Part shown: positions 1-8,303 of the stretch, one piece after another
Layout of the letters: each line of letters begins with the position of its first letter
How positions within the stretch are numbered: position 1 is the first letter of the stretch
Origin: Bacteroidota bacterium
GTDB taxonomy: Bacteria; Bacteroidota; Bacteroidia; Chitinophagales; Chitinophagaceae
NCBI GenBank assembly: GCA_023437225.1
Contig: JAEZGS010000028.1
Span: 38,883-102,882 of the forward strand
Direction of reading: 5' to 3'
DNA length: 64,000 nucleotides
Position numbers and translations under genes: made by a program
The notes under the pieces: generated by a model
Seen by the model: only the letters and a program-made list of their open reading frames with translations
The model's database searches: none
Told to the model about the DNA's origin: nothing

Positions 1-3000
1 TTTTTCAGCATCCCGCTACACCTGACCTCAACCACCTGGTGATCTGCGAAGACTCGGAATCGGCGGCATACCTGCATAACACACTGGAAAGCCTTACGGC
101 TGCGCTCGATCTTTTTTACTTTCCATCCTCCTTCAAAAACCGGAAGAACTATTCGCTGCTGAACAGCAGCCATGTGATGTTACGTACAGAAGCCCTTACA
201 CGGTTGGCTGGCGGTGGCAATAAGAAAATATTGATCACTTATCCTGATGCCATCTTTGAAAAGGTGGTATTGCCTTCGACCTTATCGGGCAACATCATAT
301 ACATTAAGGCGGGTGACTCGATAGACGTGGATGGATTGATGGAAAAACTGGTGGGATACGGATTTGAGCGAACCGATTTCGTATATGAACCCGGGCAGTT
401 TGCTCTTCGTGGAGGGATATTGGACATTTATTCTTTCGGCAACGAAAAACCCTACCGTGTAGAATTGTTTGGTAACGATGTGGATTCGATACGGATCTTT
501 GATCCTGAGTCCCAGTTAAGCGAAAGGAAGCTCCTGCAGGTTAGCATCATTCCAAACGTTGAAACAGAATTTGTTGATGAGGAAAAAGTTTCGTTGCTAG
601 AATTTCTTCCATCCAACACTGTAGTGTGGATGCAGGATTGGGAGTTGATACGGGATCGCCTGCTTGTGCAGGAGGAAGAATTGCAGATGTACATCGAACT
701 TGTCAATTCGGGTCAGATCCAAAAGCGCGAGGACGAGGATGAAGTAAGACGGTTAACCGTTAAGGACGAAGGCTTTTTGAAGTTGAACGAATTTGAAGAA
801 CAACTCAAACATCGACATGTATTAGAGTATGCACCACATCCCAAATGGCACTCTAGTTTTGAAATAATATTCAACACCCGTTCGCAACCTGCTTTCAACA
901 GGCAGTTTGAAATGCTCATACGCGACCTGAAACAATGGGAGGCAAAGGGATTTTCCCTGTTCCTGTTTTCAGACAACGCTAAGCAGCTCGAACGTTTGCA
1001 CACCATCTTCGAAGATCTTAAAGCGCTCATACATTTTACGCCTGTATTGAATTCAATACATGAAGGGTTTATCGATACAGATCTAAAAGTTGTTTGCTAT
1101 ACAGATCACCAGATCTTTCAGCGATACCACAAATACAAAGTCAAACAGGCCTACAATAAGAACAAGGCTCTTACACTGCGCACTCTCCGCGAACTACAAC
1201 CGGGCGATTATGTCACGCATATAGATCATGGAGTTGGTTTATACAGCGGATTGCAGAAGATCGAAGCAAACGGAAGGTTACAGGAGGCTGTACGTATTAT
1301 ATATAAAGACAACGATATCCTTTATGTGAACATCAATTCACTTCATAAGATATCGAAGTATACGGGAAAGGAAGGATCTATCCCGAAAGTAAATAAGCTT
1401 GGCAGTGATGTATGGCAAAAGCTTAAGGAAAAGACCAAAACAAAAGTAAAGGAGATCGCATTCGATCTTATTAGATTATATGCCCAGCGCAAGGCGCAGC
1501 AGGGGTTTGCCCATGCACCGGACAACTTCATGCAAACGGAACTGGAGGCGTCGTTCATTTATGAAGATACACCTGATCAGAGCAAGGCAACAGCCGATGT
1601 AAAGAAGGACATGGAATCATCATCACCGATGGACCGACTGGTGTGTGGAGATGTTGGCTTTGGTAAGACGGAGATCGCCATTCGTGCGGCATTCAAAACC
1701 TGTTGTGATAGCAGGCAGGCGGCGATTCTTGTTCCTACAACCATCCTGGCCTTTCAACACTACAAAACCTTTAAAGATCGATTAAAAGATTTTCCTGTCA
1801 CGGTTGATTATATAAACAGGTTTAAGTCGGCCAAAGAGAAAAAAGAAACGCTGAAACGTTTGGCGGAAGGGAAGATCGATATCATCGTTGGAACTCACGG
1901 TATCCTGGCTAAAGACGTAAAGTTTAAGGAGCTGGGATTATTGATAATAGATGAAGAACAAAAGTTTGGTGTTGCGCATAAGGAAAAGATCAAGACATTA
2001 AGAACGAATGTGGATTGTCTCACTCTCACAGCTACGCCGATACCGCGTACACTGCAATTCAGTTTGATGGGCGCAAGGGATCTGAGCATCATCAATACAC
2101 CGCCGCCTAACAGGCAGGCAATCCAAACAGAGGTGCAGGTGTTCAATCACGATTTCATTCGTGATGCGATCTACTATGAAACCGAGCGGGGAGGGCAGGT
2201 ATTCTTCATTCATAACCGGGTACAGGGACTTGCAGAAATGACAGGCCTGCTGCAAGGATTATGTCCCGATCTGAGTATCGGTTATGCACACGGGCAATTG
2301 GAGGGTCATGTGCTGGAAGAACGCATACTCGATTTTATAGAAAAGAAGTACGATGTTCTTGTATGTACCAATATTGTTGAAAGTGGTGTAGATATTCCAA
2401 ACGTGAATACCATCATCGTAAACAATGCACATCAGTTTGGATTAAGTGATCTTCACCAGTTGAGAGGCAGGGTGGGACGGAGTAATAAAAAAGCTTTCTG
2501 TTATTTACTTGCACCGCCGATGAGCACGCTGCCCACAGATTCGCGAAAGCGGCTTCAAACTTTGGAACAACATAGTGAATTGGGAAGTGGCTTCCAGATT
2601 GCGATGCGCGATCTTGACATACGAGGTGCCGGTAACTTGCTTGGTGGTGAACAAAGTGGATTCATGGCTGAGATCGGCTTCGAAATGTATCAGAAGATAT
2701 TGGAGGAAGCGATCAAGGAGTTGAAGAGAACAGAATTCAAAAATCTTTTCAAAGAAGAAATTTCCAGGCAGGACGATTTTGTGCAGGATTGTACGATCGA
2801 TACCGACCTTGAAATACTCATACCGGATGCTTATGTGGAAAGCATCACAGAAAGGCTGAGCTTATATACGAGGCTCGATAACTGTGACAACGAACAGGAA
2901 CTGCAGTCGTTTGAACAGGAAATGCACGATCGTTTCGGACCAGTACCATCGCAGGTAAAAGATCTGATTGACACAGTAAGATCAAGATGGTTGGCTGTAG

Positions 3001-3263
3001 ATCTTGGCTTTGAAAAAATGATGCTGAAAGACGAAACGCTTAAATGTTATTTCGTCAACAAACCCGACTCGCCATATTTTGAGAGTGCTACGTTTAAACA
3101 TATACTTGACTTCATTCAAACACAAACCAACAAAGCGCGACTGCGCCAAACGGGTAAGATGTTCATGCTGGTGATAGAGGGAATGAAAAGCATGAATGAC
3201 ATTCTTCGCTTTTTGAAGAGGATACACAAATACGTGCAGGAACAACGCGAGGCTGTTGCCTGA
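1..3263 (+). CDS. mfd: Transcription-repair coupling factor Mfd (5' end outside window)
   Basis: Mfd is the ATP-dependent translocase that removes stalled RNA polymerase from damaged DNA and recruits UvrA for nucleotide excision repair. The reading frame is open to the left edge of the window, so the GTG at 39 is an internal codon and the true start lies upstream; about 1,086 codons are visible. In order one sees the UvrB-like N-terminal region, the CarD-like RNA-polymerase-interacting domain (LQPGDYVTHIDHGVGLY, near nt 1195-1260), the helicase motor with Walker A (GDVGFGKTE, near nt 1640), Walker B as DEEQ (near nt 1950), motif III (TATPIPRT), motif VI (QLRGRVGRS), and the C-terminal TRCF domain. 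Length and order match the family. The stop codon is intact. Identification is secure; only the N-terminus is missing. Confidence 0.97.
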   Translation, partial: FQHPATPDLNHLVICEDSESAAYLHNTLESLTAALDLFYFPSSFKNRKNYSLLNSSHVMLRTEALTRLAGGGNKKILITYPDAIFEKVVLPSTLSGNIIYIKAGDSIDVDGLMEKLVGYGFERTDFVYEPGQFALRGGILDIYSFGNEKPYRVELFGNDVDSIRIFDPESQLSERKLLQVSIIPNVETEFVDEEKVSLLEFLPSNTVVWMQDWELIRDRLLVQEEELQMYIELVNSGQIQKREDEDEVRRLTVKDEGFLKLNEFEEQLKHRHVLEYAPHPKWHSSFEIIFNTRSQPAFNRQFEMLIRDLKQWEAKGFSLFLFSDNAKQLERLHTIFEDLKALIHFTPVLNSIHEGFIDTDLKVVCYTDHQIFQRYHKYKVKQAYNKNKALTLRTLRELQPGDYVTHIDHGVGLYSGLQKIEANGRLQEAVRIIYKDNDILYVNINSLHKISKYTGKEGSIPKVNKLGSDVWQKLKEKTKTKVKEIAFDLIRLYAQRKAQQGFAHAPDNFMQTELEASFIYEDTPDQSKATADVKKDMESSSPMDRLVCGDVGFGKTEIAIRAAFKTCCDSRQAAILVPTTILAFQHYKTFKDRLKDFPVTVDYINRFKSAKEKKETLKRLAEGKIDIIVGTHGILAKDVKFKELGLLIIDEEQKFGVAHKEKIKTLRTNVDCLTLTATPIPRTLQFSLMGARDLSIINTPPPNRQAIQTEVQVFNHDFIRDAIYYETERGGQVFFIHNRVQGLAEMTGLLQGLCPDLSIGYAHGQLEGHVLEERILDFIEKKYDVLVCTNIVESGVDIPNVNTIIVNNAHQFGLSDLHQLRGRVGRSNKKAFCYLLAPPMSTLPTDSRKRLQTLEQHSELGSGFQIAMRDLDIRGAGNLLGGEQSGFMAEIGFEMYQKILEEAIKELKRTEFKNLFKEEISRQDDFVQDCTIDTDLEILIPDAYVESITERLSLYTRLDNCDNEQELQSFEQEMHDRFGPVPSQVKDLIDTVRSRWLAVDLGFEKMMLKDETLKCYFVNKPDSPYFESATFKHILDFIQTQTNKARLRQTGKMFMLVIEGMKSMNDILRFLKRIHKYVQEQREAVA

Positions 3264-3335
3264 TGCAGCATTTCATCGTTTTTTAATCATTTGCAGGAAC
3301 TGGTGTGATTTCATATATTGAGTAAAACCCTTTAT

Positions 3336-3695
3336 ATGGCAGAAAATTCTTTTCTCGGAACAGAATCTCAACCGGTGATCGTACCAACAAGCGAAGAAAA
3401 AACGATGGCTGTGCTAAGTCACGTGCTTTGTCTGGTTGTTTGGCTTTTTGCGCCACTTATAATTTATCTCTTAAAAAAAGATGAATCCCCGTTTGTTGCG
3501 GCTCACGCGAAGGAATCTTTGAACTTCCAGATCACGCTGACCATCATCGGGTTCCTTTTGTTTATCTCGCTGATAGGTATTCTGTTGTTATGGGTGCTGG
3601 GAATTTTTGCAACCATCATGATAATCGTTGCAACGATAAAAGCAAGTGAGAACAAGCTTTACAGGTATCCGTTTACTATCAGGTTAATTAAGTAG
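3336..3695 (+). CDS. DUF4870 (Tic20-like) small membrane protein
   Basis: A 119-residue protein with a polar N-terminus of about 28 residues and then hydrophobic segments near residues 28-50 and 65-100. The middle carries the family's typical stretch HAKESLNFQ between the membrane segments. This is the DUF4870 / Tic20-like family, widespread small inner-membrane proteins without an established function. A TTG six codons upstream (3318) would extend it, but the ATG at 3336 gives the usual family length and is preferred. It follows mfd by about 70 bases on the same strand and faces the GNAT gene tail to tail; the six bases between the two stop codons leave no room for separate terminators. Confidence 0.8.
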   Translation: MAENSFLGTESQPVIVPTSEEKTMAVLSHVLCLVVWLFAPLIIYLLKKDESPFVAAHAKESLNFQITLTIIGFLLFISLIGILLLWVLGIFATIMIIVATIKASENKLYRYPFTIRLIK

Positions 3696-3700
3696 ACCTA

Positions 3701-4180
3701 TTATAGAGACTTTTCCATAGTAACGTGAGGGATCGTTACTTCTTCAAATTCTTCACCTGTTACCTGGTAGCCGAGTTTTTCGTAGAAACCGGTTGCCGAT
3801 TTTCTTGCATGCATGGTGATCTTTCTGAAGCCACGGTCTCTCGCAATGTTTTCTGCAAATTGCATGAGCGCTTTTCCTATACCCTTGCCCTGGAGTGTAT
3901 TAAGAACGGCCATTTGACGGAGGCGTACAACGGATGGTTCGGTTTTGATGAGCATACAACAACCCAGCATTTTTTCATCTTCAAAGGCTCCGATGAGAAT
4001 TTCTTCCTTCTCCTTCTCGAGTTCATCCGGAGTGATGGTCAGACCCAGAGGTTTGCGCAAAATATCGTTGCGTAACTGAACCATTTGTTGGTACTCCGGA
4101 GATCCATGATCGAGAATTTTTAGTGCCATGCCGAATTGTCCATTAGTTTTTGCAATATAAGCAAATGTTTGTTGAAGCAT
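3701..4180 (-). CDS. GNAT family N-acetyltransferase
   Basis: A 159-residue single-domain GNAT protein, predicted to transfer an acetyl group from acetyl-CoA to an amine on an unknown substrate in the cytoplasm. Motif A, which binds the CoA pyrophosphate, is visible as QGKGIGKAL near residue 97, preceded by the beta-4 strand VRLRQMAVL. The C-terminus has the usual ARKSATGFYEKLGYQ segment. An alternative start at residue 18 (MALKILDHG) would better match the domain's beginning and the family's typical 140-150 residues; the first ATG is kept with some doubt. It is divergent from acpP. Confidence 0.85.
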   Translation of the reverse strand: MLQQTFAYIAKTNGQFGMALKILDHGSPEYQQMVQLRNDILRKPLGLTITPDELEKEKEEILIGAFEDEKMLGCCMLIKTEPSVVRLRQMAVLNTLQGKGIGKALMQFAENIARDRGFRKITMHARKSATGFYEKLGYQVTGEEFEEVTIPHVTMEKSL

Positions 4181-4275
4181 TTATGAAGGAGTGAAGCTAT
4201 GGCAGTAATGAAACAATTTTAATGCAGTTGGCGGATAGTACACTATTTTCGGCATAATTAAAAACCTTGGTTTTA

Positions 4276-4304
4276 TTGTGATTATCTCAAAATATATATT
4301 TTTG
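4276..4304 (+). promoter_or_regulatory. Predicted acpP promoter (-33 TTG, -7 TATTTTTG)
   Basis: TTG at 4276-4278, an 18-base spacer, and TATTTTTG at 4297-4304. This fits the Bacteroidota housekeeping sigma pattern TTG-N17-23-TAnnTTTG. The -7 element ends 24 bases before the acpP ATG and is followed by CAGCC, an extension that recurs at other promoters in this window. Confidence 0.7.
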
Positions 4305-4328
4305 CAGCCGTAACTAAACTTTACCAAA

Positions 4329-4565
4329 ATGTCAGACATCGCAACCAGAGTAAAAAAGATCATTGTTGACAAGTTAGGTGTTGAAGAAGCAGAGGTTACC
4401 AATGAAGCATCCTTCACAAATGACTTGGGTGCTGATTCATTGGACACCGTAGAACTGATCATGGAATTTGAAAAAGAGTTTAATATTTCGATTCCTGACG
4501 AGCAGGCTGAAACCATTACTACCGTTGGCCAGGCTATTGCGTACTTAGAAGAACATGCTAAGTAA
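4329..4565 (+). CDS. acpP: Acyl carrier protein
   Basis: A 78-residue acidic protein that carries growing acyl chains on a 4'-phosphopantetheine arm during type II fatty acid synthesis. The modification site is Ser37 in the canonical GADSLDTVEL. Length, acidity and the four-helix pattern are all typical. The next gene is fabF, as in most bacteria, but a long stem-loop lies between them. The ATG is the only sensible start and sits just downstream of a good -7 element. Identification is secure. Confidence 0.97.
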   Translation: MSDIATRVKKIIVDKLGVEEAEVTNEASFTNDLGADSLDTVELIMEFEKEFNISIPDEQAETITTVGQAIAYLEEHAK

Positions 4566-4595
4566 CTGAACCGCGTTCAGGATGCAATAAACTAT

Positions 4596-4638
4596 AAATC
4601 CGCCTTCGTAAGCGTTTTAATAGCTACAAGGCGGATTT
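4596..4638 (+). terminator. Stem-loop after acpP
   Basis: A perfect 11-bp inverted repeat (AAATCCGCCTT at 4596-4606 and AAGGCGGATTT at 4628-4638) with a 21-base loop, followed by a weakly T-rich stretch. It may partly terminate acpP transcripts and so give more acpP than fabF mRNA. The long loop and poor T-run make it a weaker terminator than the one after fabF. Confidence 0.55.
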
Positions 4639-4744
4639 CTATCTTTACCGTAAATTTACCTCGTGTATCAAGCCACATGCATGCCGGGGGATAATCCTTA
4701 ACTGTATACCTGCCTGCCTTAGCCCAACAGATTAATAAAAGCAC

Positions 4745-5998
4745 ATGAAACTTAAAAGAGTTGTAGTGACAGGAATCGGGGCATTAACTCCGATCGGCAA
4801 TACTGTCCAGGAATATTGGAATGCCCTCACCGAAGGTGTTTCAGGCGCCAATATGATCACGCAGTTCGATGCTTCAAAGTTTAAAACGAAGTTCGCCTGC
4901 GAATTAAAGAATTACGACCCGCTTAATTTTCTGGATAAGAAAGAGGCACGTAAACTTGATCGCTTCACGCAAACGGCACTTATTGCCAGTGATGAAGCAG
5001 TAAAGGATTCAGGTATCAACAAGGACACAATGAATGCAGACCGCATCGGTGTTGTGTTTGCCAGCGGTATTGGCGGATTGATCACCTTTCAGGAGGAAGT
5101 AACAAACTTTGCCAAGGGAGATGGAACTCCTCGCTTCAATCCCTTCTTCATACCAAAGATGATCCTTGACATTGCAGCAGGTCACATTTCCATGCGTCAT
5201 GGATTTCGCGGGCCAAACTTCGCGGTGGTGAGTGCATGCGCCTCTTCAACAAACGCCATTATGGAAGCCTATAACCTGATTCGCCTTAATAAAGCGGATA
5301 TCATGGTCACCGGTGGTTCAGAAAGTGTGATCAGCGAGGCGGGCGTTGGTGGTTTCAATGCCATGAAAGCTTTGAGCGAAAGAAACGATGATTTTAAGAC
5401 GGCAAGCCGTCCTTATGATAAAGAACGCGATGGATTTGTAATGGGCGAAGGTGCCGGTGCTCTCATCCTTGAAGACCTTGACCACGCGTTGGCCAGGGGA
5501 GCAAAGATCTATTGCGAAATCGCCGGAACCGGTGCTACTGCAGACGCGCATCACATCACAGCTCCACATCCTGAAGGACTTGGTGCTAAAAACGTAATGC
5601 TTGTTGCTCTTGAAGATGCAGGCATGCAGCATACTGAAATTGATTACATCAATACGCATGGGACCTCAACTCCTTTGGGCGATATCGCAGAAGTAAAAGC
5701 TATTGTTGATGTTTTCGGCGACCATGCATATGATCTCAACATCAGTTCAACAAAATCAATGACAGGCCATTGCCTCGGAGCCGCCGGAGTTGTTGAGGCG
5801 ATCGCATGTATCATGGCTGTAACACAGGACGTGGTTCCTCCAACAATCAATCATTTTGTAGACGATCCGGAGCTGGATAGCCGTTTGAATTTCACCTTCG
5901 GCACTGCTCAAAAGAAAGTAGTTAATGCAGCACTAAGTAATACATTCGGATTTGGTGGACACAATGCCTGCGTTATTGTGAAAAAGTATAATGCTTAA
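4745..5998 (+). CDS. fabF: Beta-ketoacyl-ACP synthase II
   Basis: FabF condenses malonyl-ACP with acyl-ACP in the elongation cycle of fatty acid synthesis. The protein has 417 residues, close to the usual 410-415. The thiolase-fold active site is complete: Cys165 in VVSACASSTN, the first histidine in NTHGTSTPLGD, the second in TKSMTGHCLGAAG, and the glycine-rich tail NTFGFGGHN. It lies downstream of acpP and upstream of rnc, the classic acpP-fabF-rnc order. The chain-length preference cannot be read from sequence by eye, so fabB-like activity is not excluded, but the length and motifs favour FabF. Confidence 0.96.
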   Translation: MKLKRVVVTGIGALTPIGNTVQEYWNALTEGVSGANMITQFDASKFKTKFACELKNYDPLNFLDKKEARKLDRFTQTALIASDEAVKDSGINKDTMNADRIGVVFASGIGGLITFQEEVTNFAKGDGTPRFNPFFIPKMILDIAAGHISMRHGFRGPNFAVVSACASSTNAIMEAYNLIRLNKADIMVTGGSESVISEAGVGGFNAMKALSERNDDFKTASRPYDKERDGFVMGEGAGALILEDLDHALARGAKIYCEIAGTGATADAHHITAPHPEGLGAKNVMLVALEDAGMQHTEIDYINTHGTSTPLGDIAEVKAIVDVFGDHAYDLNISSTKSMTGHCLGAAGVVEAIACIMAVTQDVVPPTINHFVDDPELDSRLNFTFGTAQKKVVNAALSNTFGFGGHNACVIVKKYNA

Positions 5999-6038
5999 AA
6001 ATGTTTTCAACAGCAGGACATATTGATGAATAAATTTT

Positions 6039-6069
6039 AAACCGCTGAACTATCAGCGGTTTATTTTTT
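6039..6069 (+). terminator. Intrinsic terminator after fabF
   Basis: A 10-bp perfect stem (AAACCGCTGA / TCAGCGGTTT) with a 4-base loop at 6049-6052, followed by ATTTTTTG. A textbook rho-independent terminator only about 22 bases upstream of rnc, so rnc must be read through or have its own start site. Confidence 0.88.
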
Positions 6070-6091
6070 GAGATTGTAAAAAATTTGTAGA

Positions 6092-6847
6092 TTGTCGCTC
6101 GTGGGAATTCTGGATAGAATTTTAGGAAAGAAAAGCAACGTTGCATTCAAAAAACACCTGCGCAACTTCCTGGGTTTTGCGCCGGGGAAGACAGCACTCT
6201 ATAAAGCCGCACTCACCCACCGCTCCGTTCGCGACACTGCAGATGAAAATAATGAACGCCTCGAATACCTCGGAGATGCAGTACTAAGCGCTATTGTGGC
6301 CGATTTTCTTTTTAAAAAATATCCCTATAAAGAAGAAGGTTTCCTGACCGAGATGCGAAGCAAAATGGTGAACAGGAATAAACTGAATGAGATCGCGCTC
6401 AAGATGGGAGTGAAGAAGATCACCAACTTCAACAAGTTCGACAATTCCCTTAAGATGAGCCAGATCTTCGGCAACACTCTTGAAGCACTTGTTGGTGCTG
6501 TTTACCTCGACCAGGGATTTAAAAGAACGCAACTGTGGGTGTTGAAGCAGATCATTATTCCGCATTTATACATGGAAGATCTTGAAAACCTCGAGATCAA
6601 TCATAAGAACAAGCTTTATGGCTGGGCGAATAAGAATGGTAAGAACCTCGAATTTGAAACCCTCGATGAACGTATGGAAGGTGGCAGACGCCTGTTTACA
6701 ATCGGTGCTGTTGTCAATGGCCAATTGATTGCAGAAGCAAAAGCTTACAATAAGAAAGATGCAAGCCAGGTTGCCGCTGCTTTAGCCCTCGATAAGCTTG
6801 GCCTTGGCAAAGTTGTGGAAAGCAACGAAGAGGCAAACAATTCTTAG
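6092..6847 (+). CDS. rnc: Ribonuclease III
   Basis: RNase III cleaves double-stranded RNA in rRNA processing and mRNA decay. The 251-residue protein has an N-terminal RNase III domain with the signature NERLEYLGDAVL near residue 54, carrying the metal-binding acidic residues, and a C-terminal double-stranded RNA binding domain (about residues 172-245, with the KKDASQVAAALALDKL end). No ATG is available at the front: the start is TTG at 6092 or GTG at 6101. The gene begins 22 bases after the fabF terminator hairpin, and no TAnnTTTG element is visible in the gap, so it may depend on read-through. Confidence 0.95.
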   Translation: MSLVGILDRILGKKSNVAFKKHLRNFLGFAPGKTALYKAALTHRSVRDTADENNERLEYLGDAVLSAIVADFLFKKYPYKEEGFLTEMRSKMVNRNKLNEIALKMGVKKITNFNKFDNSLKMSQIFGNTLEALVGAVYLDQGFKRTQLWVLKQIIIPHLYMEDLENLEINHKNKLYGWANKNGKNLEFETLDERMEGGRRLFTIGAVVNGQLIAEAKAYNKKDASQVAAALALDKLGLGKVVESNEEANNS

Positions 6848-6893
6848 TCGCGGATTGACACCAATCAATAAAATTTATCAATTCAAACGTTTG

Positions 6894-6924
6894 TTGTTTG
6901 TGTAACAACAGACTTATACATTTG
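6894..6924 (+). promoter_or_regulatory. Predicted promoter of the first T9SS cargo gene
   Basis: TTG at 6894-6896, a 20-base spacer and TACATTTG at 6917-6924, matching TTG-N17-23-TAnnTTTG. It lies about 110 bases before the ATG at 7034, implying a long untranslated leader. Confidence 0.6.
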
Positions 6925-7033
6925 TTCATCACCCTATCTCTACACCGTATCCATTTCCTACGTTAAGGTCGTCTTTAAAGTCTGGTTTAGTCCTATGTAA
7001 ACAAATGCTTACTCACACTAAACCAATTAACGT

Positions 7034-7993
7034 ATGCGGAAATTTTACACACTCCCCATTTTATTACTGGGTTTCATGAGTGCATCGGCACAAAGTGAAA
7101 ACACATTTACCGGAACGAACAATACCAACTGGACGGTTGCCAGTAACTGGTCAAAGAATGCGACGCCGGGCAGCAACGAAGTGATCGTGATACCTATGGG
7201 CAAATCGGTTACTTACAATACAACAGCCACCCACTCAAGTGTGGTCCTCAGGGTTTCAGGAACATTGACCATTCCCGCTAATCGTGTTGCCACGCTCAAT
7301 CAAAATAGCCAGATCGGGGTTTTCGGTGGCGGTCAGATCACCGGGGGCGGTCGAATCGTTTTGAATGGGGTGGATGCATATACCGGCCAAACTATCGTAG
7401 GCCCTCAATACGCAAACTCTACCACCGGCAATCTTTTCGTGGCGGGTGTGTTGCCCGTGCGGATCCGTGAATTCAATGTCAGCAGCTCCGCCAATTCAGT
7501 TAAGATCAACTGGCTTACGGATCTTGAACTCTCAGTTCGCTCTTTTTCAGTGGAACGTTCCGCCGACAGCCGCATATGGCAAACCATTTCTACCCAGGAT
7601 GCTAAAGGCGTAACCTTTCGTTACTCTTTCGAAGACGCGGCTCCAATGAGCGGCGTGAATTATTACCGGCTGAAGATCACTGAACTGGATGGCTCATCAC
7701 GGCTTTCAAACATAAAAGCTGTACACTATGGGAACAGCAACGTAGCATTTAAGGTGTTCCCTAACCCGGCGGTTCATACCCTTCGGGTCTACGTAAAAGC
7801 AAATGACAACGAGAAAGTACAGGTTACACTTGTAAACAGGATGGGACAAGTGATCCGCCAGAAAGATGTAACTCCGTCAACTGCCATCGTAGAATTTGAC
7901 GTGAAGACGCTCGCTGAAGGCGATTACATTGTAAACCTGCGCGGCTCCAATGGACTGAAGCAATCAAGAACGATCATCGTTTCGCATAAATAA
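7034..7993 (+). CDS. Secreted protein with T9SS type A sorting domain (paralog 1)
   Basis: A 319-residue protein with a Sec signal peptide (residues 1-19, ending in ASAQ). An N-terminal half of short repeated beta-strand units contains WTVASNWSKNATPGS, typical of right-handed beta-helix or adhesin-like modules. An Ig-like segment begins at LPVRIREFNV and contains FSVERSADSRIWQ and NYYRLKITELDG. The C-terminal T9SS type A sorting domain covers about residues 240-319, with FKVFPNPAVHTLRV and the final TIIVSHK. The tail is predicted to be removed as the protein is exported across the outer membrane by the gliding-linked T9SS. No catalytic motif is seen. A paralog follows directly. The biological role (surface adhesin or matrix component) is unknown. 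Confidence 0.85.
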   Translation: MRKFYTLPILLLGFMSASAQSENTFTGTNNTNWTVASNWSKNATPGSNEVIVIPMGKSVTYNTTATHSSVVLRVSGTLTIPANRVATLNQNSQIGVFGGGQITGGGRIVLNGVDAYTGQTIVGPQYANSTTGNLFVAGVLPVRIREFNVSSSANSVKINWLTDLELSVRSFSVERSADSRIWQTISTQDAKGVTFRYSFEDAAPMSGVNYYRLKITELDGSSRLSNIKAVHYGNSNVAFKVFPNPAVHTLRVYVKANDNEKVQVTLVNRMGQVIRQKDVTPSTAIVEFDVKTLAEGDYIVNLRGSNGLKQSRTIIVSHK

Positions 7994-8303
7994 CTGCGGT
8001 TCTGAATACTAGCACCCTGACCCTTTACCGTAGAAACCCGTGCTGCACCGTAATTGGTGCAGCATTTCTTTTAGTAGAATTCCCAAACATCGTTTTTGTT
8101 TCCAATCCTGGGAAAAAATCGGCTTGGCATCGATCCATTTATGAGTTTGAACCCAACACATTTCAAATTCCTAATTCATCGTAACAGGCTCTCTTATAGC
8201 ACAATATGTGATGTTTTTTGATTGGTTGAGTTACCTCCTCGTGCCGATTCGGCAATTTGGTATGCAGCTTGAAATTACAGTGCTACCCTGAAACCGAAAT
8301 ACG
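7994..8303. other. 310-base gap between the two T9SS paralogs
   Basis: No credible coding sequence. The left part holds a strong terminator (8041-8072). The right part upstream of 8304 is ordinary sequence with one short palindrome, TGCCGA-t-TCGGCA at 8242-8254, which could be an operator. I see no good TAnnTTTG promoter here. Confidence 0.6.
8041..8072 (+). terminator. Intrinsic terminator after T9SS paralog 1
   Basis: Perfect 9-bp stem TGCTGCACC / GGTGCAGCA with the 6-base loop GTAATT, followed by TTTCTTTT. Confidence 0.88.

Noticed and set aside
39..3263. GTG at 39 as the true start of mfd
   Set aside because: The frame is open to the window edge and upstream codons read as conserved-looking sequence; the visible protein lacks the family's first residues, so the gene starts outside the window.
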